Source of the DNA: Oscillospiraceae bacterium
GTDB taxonomy: Bacteria > Bacillota > Clostridia > Oscillospirales > Oscillospiraceae
Assembly (NCBI GenBank): GCA_020025615.1
Contig: JAHHRT010000093.1
Coordinates: 1 to 5,575, forward strand
Reading direction: 5' to 3'
DNA length: 5,575 nt
Under the pieces are notes generated by a model. The model saw only the letters and a program-made list of their open reading frames with translations. It did no database searches and was not told the DNA's origin. The position numbers were made by a program, and so were the translations under genes. Shown here piece by piece: positions 1-5,547 of the stretch. Position 1 is the first letter of the stretch. Every line of letters starts with the position of its first letter.

Positions 1-1704
1 ACCTACAATTCCTATGATATTCTGCTGACCTATGCAGAGGGCCTGAAGGTTTCCAACATCACCGCCATCGATAAGAATGCTACCGTGGAGCACGATTCCG
101 CGGCCCGAACCCTCCATGTGGTGGGCTATGGCGAGCCCAAGGACATTCGCAATGCTCCCGTGAGCTTCTATGTCAGCGCTCCCAAGACCGGCACCTATCC
201 TGTAACCCTGACCTATGTGAAGGCTGACGTATCTGAGGGTGCCATCGGCTCCGACACTCCTAAGTGCGTCCTGGATACCGCCTCTGTAGATGTTACTGTG
301 GATGAGACTCTGGTCCGCTATACTGTCACTGTCAACGGCGAGCTCACCGGTGAGCTGGTGGAAGGCGGCGAGGGCATCAAGTACACCTGGGAGCTGCCTG
401 CCCCCGAACCCGGCATGACCTACAAGGTCACCTACACCATGGGTGACGATCCCACCGTGCATAAGGCAGCCGTCATCTGCGACGAGACCGGCGGCGCATA
501 CACCATCGGCAACGTCACCGGCAACCTGAACATCACCATTGAGCAGGTTCCTGATTCCCCCGATGCCATCATCACCGTTCAGGGCACCGGCGCTGCGGAT
601 GTGAAAGCTCCTGACAAGGTAAAGAAGGAGCAGAGCTTCAGCTTCACCATCGACAGAAAGCCCGGCTACGCCTACACCCTGGATGTGGTTATCAGCGGCT
701 ACCACAATTCCGAATACACTGTCTCCGGCAACACCTACACCATCCCCTCCGGCACTGTCACGGGCGATGTGGAAATCATCGTGACGAAGACCCCTGTGCT
801 CCAGGATCAGTTCGCAGTCTCCTTTACCGGCAACTGCGTGACCCAGATTCAGGGCGAGCCTACCGCTGTCAAGGGCACCGACTACACCTTCTCCATTGAG
901 AACTACAACCCCGTGACCGTCAAGGCCACCATGGGCGGCGCAGATGTTCCGGTGGAGGACGATCACAACAACACCTACACCATCCGCAATGTCACCGGTG
1001 AGCTGGTCATCGATGTGATGATGACCTATCCCAGCTACACCGTTACCGTGGAAGGTACCGGCAAGGATGATGTGGAAGCCCCTGCAGAGGCCACGGAAAA
1101 CACCGACTACGTCTTCAAGATCAAGAAGAATCCCAACTTCACCTACGAGGTTTCCGCAACAGACGCATACGGCAACCCCATGAAAGTCCGGGACAACGGT
1201 GAAGGCACCTACACCGTGGACGGCTGCTCGATTTATCAGGACTTCACCATTACTGTCCATAAAACGGCTCTGCCTCCCATTGACGTTCAGGTTGTCAAGT
1301 ATCTGCAGATGGACGGCAGCGACCTGTTCCTGATCACCGCCACTGCAGAGGGTGCCGCCGGCATGAGCTTTGCAGGCGAGAAGATGTTCTGGTCCGAGAC
1401 CTACAAGGCCTACTGCTGGCTGGTTTCCTCCGCTGAAAGCATGGATGCTGTGCTGAATCAGGCAAAGATCCAGGTGGCAAGAGCCGATATGCCCGCAGGT
1501 ACCATCGTCTGTGACGGCGATGTCAACAAGACCGGCTTTGTGGATGTCAACGATGCCCAGCTGACCTACGACCTCTATAACCTGTGCTATACTGACTTCA
1601 ACAAGGTCTCCATGGAGAAATTCCTGAGAGCCGATGTCAACGGTGACAAGACTATCGACGTGGCAGATGCAGCCGCCGTCGTCAATACCCTGATGAAGAA
1701 ATAA
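1..1704 (+). CDS. Cohesin-like/repeat/dockerin surface protein, 5'-truncated
   Basis: The frame is open from base 1 to TAA at 1702-1704, giving 567 visible residues. The GTG at 85 is not the start, because similarity to the downstream paralogue continues upstream of it to base 1. Codon 2 (Tyr) aligns with Tyr196 of that protein, so roughly 195 N-terminal residues (signal peptide, first cohesin-like domain, start of the second) probably lie outside the window. Visible order: end of a cohesin-like domain (codons 1-105, including TLHVVGYG), four beta-rich repeats (106-426), a C-terminal module with MFWSETYKAYCWL at 462-474, and a type I dockerin. The dockerin calcium loops start at Asp507 and Asp545. 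Dockerins bind cohesins through calcium-stabilised paired helices, so the protein probably docks to a cohesin outside the cell. No enzyme domain, LPXTG motif or C-terminal membrane helix is visible. Domain calls are by eye. The dockerin is firm, the cohesin-like call moderate and the structural role inferred. Confidence 0.9.
   Translation, partial: TYNSYDILLTYAEGLKVSNITAIDKNATVEHDSAARTLHVVGYGEPKDIRNAPVSFYVSAPKTGTYPVTLTYVKADVSEGAIGSDTPKCVLDTASVDVTVDETLVRYTVTVNGELTGELVEGGEGIKYTWELPAPEPGMTYKVTYTMGDDPTVHKAAVICDETGGAYTIGNVTGNLNITIEQVPDSPDAIITVQGTGAADVKAPDKVKKEQSFSFTIDRKPGYAYTLDVVISGYHNSEYTVSGNTYTIPSGTVTGDVEIIVTKTPVLQDQFAVSFTGNCVTQIQGEPTAVKGTDYTFSIENYNPVTVKATMGGADVPVEDDHNNTYTIRNVTGELVIDVMMTYPSYTVTVEGTGKDDVEAPAEATENTDYVFKIKKNPNFTYEVSATDAYGNPMKVRDNGEGTYTVDGCSIYQDFTITVHKTALPPIDVQVVKYLQMDGSDLFLITATAEGAAGMSFAGEKMFWSETYKAYCWLVSSAESMDAVLNQAKIQVARADMPAGTIVCDGDVNKTGFVDVNDAQLTYDLYNLCYTDFNKVSMEKFLRADVNGDKTIDVADAAAVVNTLMKK
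316..1278 (+). repeat. Four tandem ~80-residue protein repeats (A1 B1 A2 B2)
   Basis: Unit boundaries by eye are 316-564, 565-807, 808-1029 and 1030-1278. Each unit opens with a beta strand such as YTVTVEGTG, has a central Y-x-F-x-I/V strand (for example DYTFSIENY), and ends with a Y-T-I/V turn followed by a final hydrophobic strand. Units 2 and 4 carry the GTGxxDV opening typical of B units in the paralogue. Units 1 and 3 lack it and end in the shorter YTI-x-NVTG form. Unit 4 is mixed, with a B-like opening and an A-like middle (DNGEGTY). The predicted fold is a small beta sandwich, possibly Ig-like. I cannot assign a Pfam family. Confidence 0.85.
1279..1512 (+). other. Conserved module preceding the dockerin
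   Basis: Codons 427-504 form a segment of about 78 residues between the last repeat and the dockerin. It contains a predicted strand (DVQVVKYL), the signature MFWSETYKAYCWLV and a helix-like stretch (SMDAVLNQAKIQVA). The paralogue has the same module at 5101-5340 with the same Trp, aromatic and Cys positions. Its place directly before a dockerin recalls the X-modules of some cellulosomal proteins, but I see no sequence basis for equating them. Confidence 0.7.
1519..1701 (+). other. Type I dockerin domain
   Basis: There are two EF-hand-like calcium loops: Asp507-Val-Asn509-Lys-Thr511-Gly-Phe-Val-Asp515-Val-Asn-Asp518 and Asp545-Val-Asn547-Gly-Asp549-Lys-Thr-Ile-Asp553-Val-Ala-Asp556. Each is followed by a helix (AQLTYDLYN; AAAVVNTLMKK), and 26 residues separate the loops. 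The first loop has Thr instead of Asp at position 5. The usual recognition positions 10 and 11 are Val-Asn in loop 1 and Val-Ala in loop 2. The domain lies at the extreme C-terminus, as is usual for dockerins. Confidence 0.9.
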
Positions 1705-1726
1705 TCCGTCCGGAACGGAAAACAGA

Positions 1727-1764
1727 AAGGGTGTATCCCCCGGGGTACACCCTTCCGGGCTTTT
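1727..1764 (+). terminator. Probable Rho-independent terminator of the first gene
   Basis: Bases 1727-1735 pair perfectly with 1746-1754 (AAGGGTGTA/TACACCCTT). The stem can extend inward by three C-G pairs past a bulged T at 1736. CCGGGC and then TTTT (1761-1764) follow. It begins 23 bases after the TAA. The T run is short and sits six bases from the main stem, so termination may be incomplete. Confidence 0.65.
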
Positions 1765-1790
1765 GTGTAAAGTCCGAAATCTGGCAATAC

Positions 1791-1796
1791 AGGTGA
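1791..1796 (+). promoter_or_regulatory. Ribosome binding site (AGGTGA) supporting a GTG start
   Basis: AGGTGA ends four bases before the GTG at 1801. The frame has an upstream stop (TAA, 1768-1770), and no ATG occurs before codon 68, so GTG is the only reasonable start. The spacing is short, which suggests modest translation. Confidence 0.6.
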
Positions 1797-1800
1797 GAAT

Positions 1801-2214
1801 GTGGAAAGGGAAAAACAGGGAAGAGGTGCCGCCTTCGATAACATCCTGCACCGGAGAACGGAGCAGGCACTGGCTCAGAAACAGGCGGAATTTGCAGAAG
1901 AACACAGCCTCGATTCCAATGAGGCACTAATTTCGTATGTGCGCAGCTGCGCAGACAAACTGGGACATACCCCCAATCCCGGTGAAATTATCGGCGGAGA
2001 CATGATCCTCCGTCGGTTCGGAAGCTGGGAAGCGGTCATGTGCTGCTGCGCACTGGGAAAACCGGGCCCTATGCCGGAGCTTCGGAATTGCCGGCTCTAT
2101 CGGGAAGAGAAAAAACGGCAGCTGGAACTGTGGCAGGCAGAAAAACGGCAGAAGGAAGCTCGCAAGCACAGACGGAAAAAGAAGGCGGAGGAAAATCCAG
2201 AGAAAGATAGATAG
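1801..2214 (+). CDS. Small basic protein with HNH-associated (homing endonuclease associated) repeat
   Basis: This 137-residue protein starts at GTG and ends at TAG. Residues about 41-86 run from a helix (ALISYVRSCADKLG) through HTPNPGEI to LRRFGSWEAV. That matches the pattern of the homing-endonuclease-associated repeat (helix, LGxTP, then a RRFGSWxxA helix), a small helical DNA-binding unit often found beside HNH or LAGLIDADG nucleases or alone in Clostridia. No nuclease motif is present. Residues 81-83 are three consecutive cysteines. Residues about 97-137 form a highly charged, Lys/Arg-rich helix, likely coiled coil or nucleic-acid binding. The protein has no signal peptide or membrane segment, so it is probably cytoplasmic. 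Lysine is mostly AAA (9 of 13), Arg is often CGG and a CTA Leu occurs, unlike both flanking genes; this suggests low expression or separate ancestry. The terminator upstream suggests its own transcript, which could read into the next gene. A DNA-binding role is inferred from the family. Confidence 0.75.
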   Translation: MEREKQGRGAAFDNILHRRTEQALAQKQAEFAEEHSLDSNEALISYVRSCADKLGHTPNPGEIIGGDMILRRFGSWEAVMCCCALGKPGPMPELRNCRLYREEKKRQLELWQAEKRQKEARKHRRKKKAEENPEKDR

Positions 2215-2286
2215 CCGGTGATCCTGCCGGCCCGCCTAGCCGGATTTCCCGAAGCAGCACAGTCTTAACTGAAAAGGAGAATCGAA
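2215..2286 (+). other. Intergenic gap before the large gene
   Basis: This 72-base spacer has no convincing -35/-10 pair and no T-run terminator. Three copies of CCGG allow two mutually exclusive 5-bp hairpins, 2214-2218 with 2227-2231 or 2227-2231 with 2239-2243. The large gene may therefore be read from a promoter inside or before the small gene, or from a non-canonical promoter here. Confidence 0.4.
2274..2280 (+). promoter_or_regulatory. Strong ribosome binding site (AAGGAGA)
   Basis: AAGGAGA is a near-perfect Shine-Dalgarno sequence six bases before the ATG at 2287. It fixes the start, which is followed directly by a good signal peptide. Confidence 0.9.
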
Positions 2287-2364
2287 ATGAAATACATCAG
2301 AAGAATCCTGTCATTTCTGCTGGTTATGATGATGGTATTCAATCTTGGCGGCACCGTCTTTGCT
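2287..2364 (+). other. Sec signal peptide
   Basis: Residues 1-26 have a basic start (MKYIRR), a hydrophobic core (ILSFLLVMMMVFNL) and a small-residue end. The likely cut is VFA|AKD after Ala26. There is no lipobox cysteine, so the protein is secreted rather than lipid-anchored. Confidence 0.9.
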
Positions 2365-5300
2365 GCAAAAGATACCGTCTATGAATTCCGTGTGGAATTT
2401 GACAAGGAAACCGTGGCGCCCGGTGAGACGGTCACCATGAGCGTCTATGGCCCTGCCGGCCCCTGTAACGGCAGCCAGATCATCGTGCATTATGACGGCA
2501 CTATGCTGGAACACGTCAGCCAGGAGCTGATCAGCACTGAGTACCTTAGAAATGTCCATAACGCAGAAAGACACGAGGTCGATTTCGGCGCTGCCCAGAT
2601 GCAATCGGTTCCTTTTGAGGAAGGCATCATCGGCAAGGTCGTCTTCAGAGCAAAGGATGCGGTCGGCCCTGCGAACTTTGACTATGAGACTTATTTCTAT
2701 GAGGACTGCAGCTACCGGAACCTCTCTCAGACTGTGGGCCCCGCTTCCATCCGTATCGCTGAACCTGCAGCCGAGGGCTATCAGGTCAAGCTGAACACCC
2801 TGACGGCCGGAGCCACCGTAGGCGGCGAGGCCCTGGTTCAGCTGAATGTTGCTTCCGTCAATCACACCGAATACAACGCCTACGATATCACCCTTTCCTA
2901 TGATGCAGGCCTGCGGTATGTCCGGTATGACGATGCCGCCGATCCCGAGGTGGTGGTGACCGACGATTCCGCCGCACATACCCTGCACATTGTAGGCTAC
3001 GGCAAGAACAAGACGGTGGATACCCCCGTTCTGTCCCTCTCCTTTGTACCCGAAAGCGCGGACACCATGGTTGTTTCCGCAACCGCAGCCAAGGTGGACA
3101 ATGCAGTGGGCTCTATCAACAAGGATGCACCCGATGCCGACCTGTCGCAGGCTGTGGCGGAGATTTCTGCCAGTGCTTACGAGGTCCCCGTCACCTTTAT
3201 CGGCAATGCTGCTCAGGATGCTGACAAGGAGAATCCTGCCACCGTCACCGTTGGCAGCGATTATACCTTCCGTATCCATCAGCAGCCCAACATGACTTAC
3301 GTGGTAACCGCCGGCTACGAGGACGGCAGCGCCGCTGAGGTGGTGGACCATGAAGACGGCTCCTACACGGTGAAAAATGTCCAGGCCGCGCTGACCGTTA
3401 CCGTTAACGCAGCCGCCGAGACCTATTCCGTCACCGTAGAGGGCACCGGCAAGGACGATTTCAAGGCCTCCGGTTTCACTGCCGCCTTCGGTCAGGACTA
3501 CACCTTCCGCGTAAACAAAAATTACCTGTTTACCTATACCGTTACGGCTGCTGTCAACGGCAGGGCTGTGACACCCACGGTTTCCGGCGACAGCTACACC
3601 ATTGCCGGCGATGAGATCAACGGCAATGTGGTCATCACCGTGGACAGAAAGCTGGTTGACCCCGTTCCCGTAACGATTCACAATCCCGAATACGTGGAAG
3701 GTGCATCCACTGCCAAGCTTGGCGAGGCCTACACCTTTACCGTTAAGGACAACGCCGGCCTTGTCTTCCAGGTCACGGTTAAAAATGCTCTGGACCAGAG
3801 CGTCGTGGAATACAAGGACAACGGCGACGGCACTTACACCGTTTCCAATGTCAGCTGTCCTCTGGATATCACCGTGGAGAGCACCGCAAAGCAGTTTACC
3901 GTCAGCGTCACCGGCACCGGTGCAGAGGATGTGACTGCTGCCAAGACTGCCCAGTATGGCAGTGATTACAGCTTCACTGTGGCAAAGGCACCTGACTTCC
4001 TCTACACGCTTCATGTCACCGTGGGTGGTACGGAGTACACCGGCTATGCCGAGCAGAACGGTATCTATACCATTTCCGGCAAGGATATCACCGGCGACAT
4101 TGTCATTGCAGTTGAAAAGAGCAAGCCCGCTCAGACCGTGGAAATCCAGTTCCTCGGCAACGGTGCCGCTGACGCAGTCGGCGAGCCCAATGCGGCAATG
4201 AACGAACCTTATACCTTCACCATCACCAGAGATCCGGCCTATGATTACACCGTGGAGGCAGCCACCATTGCGGATAACAAGCCTGTTGCCGTCAAGGCCA
4301 ACGAGAACGGCTCCTACACCATTGAGAATCCCAGCACCGGTATTGCAGTGACCATCACCAAGACGCTGAAGGATTACAAGGTCACAAAGGAAGGCACCGG
4401 TGCAGGCGATGTGACCGCAGCTCCCACCGCAAAGCCCAATACGGACTATACCTTCACCGTTAAGAAGGACGGCGCTTCCCTCTACAATATTTACGCAACC
4501 GTGGGCGGCGAGAAGGTTCAGCCCGTCGAAGGCCAGACCCAGGGCAGTGTCACCACCTACACCATCCCCGGCGAGAAGGTCACCGGTGACATTGTGATTA
4601 TGGCAGAGAAGATCGAAGGTTCCAGAATCACCATCACGGGCACCGGCAAGGATGATGTTGCAGGCTATGACGGCAGCGTCATTCTGGTGGAAGCCCATAA
4701 GCCTTACACCTTCACCCTGAACAAGCAGACCGGCTGCACCTACGATGTGCAGGTGACCCGTCATCAGGACAGCTCCGTGAAATTCACGGATAACGGCGAC
4801 GGTACCTACACCGTTCCCGATCCTTCCGGAGACATTTCCGTTCAGATTACAAAGACCGCCATCCGCTATGACGTTACCGTCACCGGATCCGGTGCAGGCG
4901 ATGTGACCGCAGAGACTCAGGCACAGTACGGCACCAGCTTCGTATTCACCGTCAAGAAGGCGGCCGGATATGACTACGCCGTCACCGCTCAGGTGGCAGG
5001 CCAGGCTGTGGCTCTGAGCGAGAATGCAGGCACCTACACCATCGCAGCCGATCAGGTTACCGGTGCCATCACCATCCATGTTGAGAAGAGGTCTGCTGCC
5101 ACCATTGATGTCAAGGCAGCCCCCTTCCTCACTGTGGATAACAAGGTGGTTCAGCTGGTCACCGCAACGACCAACGGAACCAATGCCCTGACCTACGGCG
5201 GCGAAAAGATGTTCTGGTCCGAGAAGTACAACGCCTACTGCTGGCTGGTGGTTTCCGCCCGGAGTGTGGATCAGGTGCTGGCTGAGGCCAGAAATGCCGT

Positions 5301-5532
5301 GGCAGAAGCTGCCGATGCCGCAAAGGTTTCCGTCAGCTACGACGGCGATGTGAACATGACCGGGTTCGTGGACATCAACGATGCCCAGCTGACCTACAAC
5401 ATCTATAACGCCAATTATGACGACTTCACTGTGGTCTCCATGGAGAAGTTCCTGCGGGCCGATGTCAACGGCAGCGGCAATGTGGATGTTGCGGATGCAA
5501 CCGCCATTGTGAACACCATCACCAGAAGATAA
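2287..5532 (+). CDS. Secreted cohesin-like/8-repeat/dockerin protein
   Basis: This complete 1081-residue protein begins with a signal peptide (residues 1-26). Two cohesin-like beta domains follow (about 30-158 and 165-297). Then come eight ~80-residue repeats in four AB pairs (299-938), a conserved pre-dockerin module with MFWSEKYNAYCWL at 975-987, and a type I dockerin with loops at Asp1021 and Asp1059. It is a paralogue of the gene ending at 1704, with twice as many repeats. Cohesins and dockerins are the two halves of the cellulosome lock. A protein with both could be an adaptor scaffoldin or could chain with copies of itself. No catalytic domain, carbohydrate-binding module, sortase signal, SLH domain or C-terminal membrane segment is visible, so surface retention would need a partner. 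After the signal peptide no TTA, CTA or TCA codon occurs in frame, a strong bias that suits high expression. The domain order is well supported. The assembly role is inference, and an adhesin or matrix protein is an alternative. Confidence 0.93.
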   Translation: MKYIRRILSFLLVMMMVFNLGGTVFAAKDTVYEFRVEFDKETVAPGETVTMSVYGPAGPCNGSQIIVHYDGTMLEHVSQELISTEYLRNVHNAERHEVDFGAAQMQSVPFEEGIIGKVVFRAKDAVGPANFDYETYFYEDCSYRNLSQTVGPASIRIAEPAAEGYQVKLNTLTAGATVGGEALVQLNVASVNHTEYNAYDITLSYDAGLRYVRYDDAADPEVVVTDDSAAHTLHIVGYGKNKTVDTPVLSLSFVPESADTMVVSATAAKVDNAVGSINKDAPDADLSQAVAEISASAYEVPVTFIGNAAQDADKENPATVTVGSDYTFRIHQQPNMTYVVTAGYEDGSAAEVVDHEDGSYTVKNVQAALTVTVNAAAETYSVTVEGTGKDDFKASGFTAAFGQDYTFRVNKNYLFTYTVTAAVNGRAVTPTVSGDSYTIAGDEINGNVVITVDRKLVDPVPVTIHNPEYVEGASTAKLGEAYTFTVKDNAGLVFQVTVKNALDQSVVEYKDNGDGTYTVSNVSCPLDITVESTAKQFTVSVTGTGAEDVTAAKTAQYGSDYSFTVAKAPDFLYTLHVTVGGTEYTGYAEQNGIYTISGKDITGDIVIAVEKSKPAQTVEIQFLGNGAADAVGEPNAAMNEPYTFTITRDPAYDYTVEAATIADNKPVAVKANENGSYTIENPSTGIAVTITKTLKDYKVTKEGTGAGDVTAAPTAKPNTDYTFTVKKDGASLYNIYATVGGEKVQPVEGQTQGSVTTYTIPGEKVTGDIVIMAEKIEGSRITITGTGKDDVAGYDGSVILVEAHKPYTFTLNKQTGCTYDVQVTRHQDSSVKFTDNGDGTYTVPDPSGDISVQITKTAIRYDVTVTGSGAGDVTAETQAQYGTSFVFTVKKAAGYDYAVTAQVAGQAVALSENAGTYTIAADQVTGAITIHVEKRSAATIDVKAAPFLTVDNKVVQLVTATTNGTNALTYGGEKMFWSEKYNAYCWLVVSARSVDQVLAEARNAVAEAADAAKVSVSYDGDVNMTGFVDINDAQLTYNIYNANYDDFTVVSMEKFLRADVNGSGNVDVADATAIVNTITRR
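2374..2760 (+). other. Cohesin-like domain 1
   Basis: Residues about 30-158 start with VEFDKETVAPGETVTMSV, the usual opening strands of a cohesin after the signal peptide. A strand follows with HYDGTMLEHVS, matching the cohesin YDxxxLE region, and then EEGIIGKVVFRAKD, matching the late GxIxxxxFxA strand. The match is by pattern, and the sequence is diverged from classical cellulosomal cohesins. Confidence 0.65.
2779..3177 (+). other. Cohesin-like domain 2
   Basis: Residues about 165-297 repeat the cohesin-like plan: an opening strand with TAGATVGGEALVQLNVA, an aromatic strand (YNAYDITLSYDAGL) and the strand HTLHIVGYG. The partial domain at the start of the window is its counterpart in the first gene, with matching YDI-L-YxxGL and TLH-VGYG. 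Domains 1 and 2 of this protein are only weakly alike, so they may bind different partners, or one may be purely structural. Confidence 0.6.
3181..5100 (+). repeat. Eight tandem ~80-residue repeats in four alternating A-B pairs
   Basis: Approximate units are A1 3181-3420, B1 3421-3660, A2 3661-3891, B2 3892-4134, A3 4135-4371, B3 4372-4620, A4 4621-4863 and B4 4864-5100. B units open with GTGxxD (GSGAGD in B4), have a middle of the type VxGxxV, and end with YTI-x-G-(2-3)-TG-x-I/V-x-I-x-V-E-K. A units mostly lack GTGxxD, have an acidic turn (DNGDGTY, ENGSY or EDGSY), and end in a shorter strand such as NVSCPLDITVEST. A4 is an exception, with a B-like opening (GTGKDDV). All share Y-T/S/V-F-T/R-V/I in the second strand. 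They look like beta-sandwich stalk modules; the family is not recognised. Confidence 0.85.
4397..4912 (+). repeat. Exact 24-base direct repeat within B3 and B4
   Basis: The 24 bases at 4397-4420 recur exactly at 4889-4912. They encode the SGAGDVTA/TGAGDVTA opening of units B3 and B4. The copies are 492 bases apart, which is 164 codons or one AB pair. This suggests the last pairs arose by relatively recent duplication. Confidence 0.85.
5101..5340 (+). other. Conserved module preceding the dockerin (second copy)
   Basis: Residues 939-1018 open with a strand (TIDVKAAPFLTVDNKVVQLV), then GGEKMFWSEKYNAYCWLVV, then an Ala-rich helix (SVDQVLAEARNAVAEA). It matches the module at 1279-1512 of the first gene in order, length and key residues (Trp977, the Tyr pair, the Cys). 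It is more conserved between the two proteins than the repeats before it. Confidence 0.7.
5347..5529 (+). other. Type I dockerin domain (second copy)
   Basis: The calcium loops are Asp1021-Val-Asn1023-Met-Thr1025-Gly-Phe-Val-Asp1029-Ile-Asn-Asp1032 and Asp1059-Val-Asn1061-Gly-Ser1063-Gly-Asn-Val-Asp1067-Val-Ala-Asp1070. The helices and linker (VSMEKFLRA) are nearly the same as in the first gene. Positions 10 and 11 are Ile-Asn and Val-Ala, so partner choice is probably shared with the paralogue. Confidence 0.9.
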
Positions 5533-5547
5533 ACTCCTGAAAACCAT

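Noticed and set aside
85..87. GTG as the start of the first gene
   Set aside because: The frame is open to base 1 and similarity to the second gene continues upstream without a break. There is no signal peptide after this GTG.
1763..1790. TTGTGT and CAATAC as a -35/-10 promoter for the small gene
   Set aside because: Both boxes match poorly, and the start of transcription would fall almost on the GTG, leaving no room for the AGGTGA site.
2214..2243. GC-rich hairpins as a terminator after the small gene
   Set aside because: The stems are only 5 bp, compete with each other and are followed by ATTTCCC rather than a T run.
1587..2260. Several short antisense open frames across the first gene's end and the small gene
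   Set aside because: They overlap well-supported sense genes, lack ribosome binding sites and show no recognisable domains.
3181..5100. CRISPR-like or non-coding tandem repeat array
   Set aside because: The periodicity is about 240 bases, is diverged at the DNA level and is kept at the protein level, so these are protein repeats.
5461..5532. Sortase or membrane anchor at the C-terminus
   Set aside because: The protein ends in the dockerin helix (AIVNTITRR). There is no LPXTG-like motif and no hydrophobic segment.
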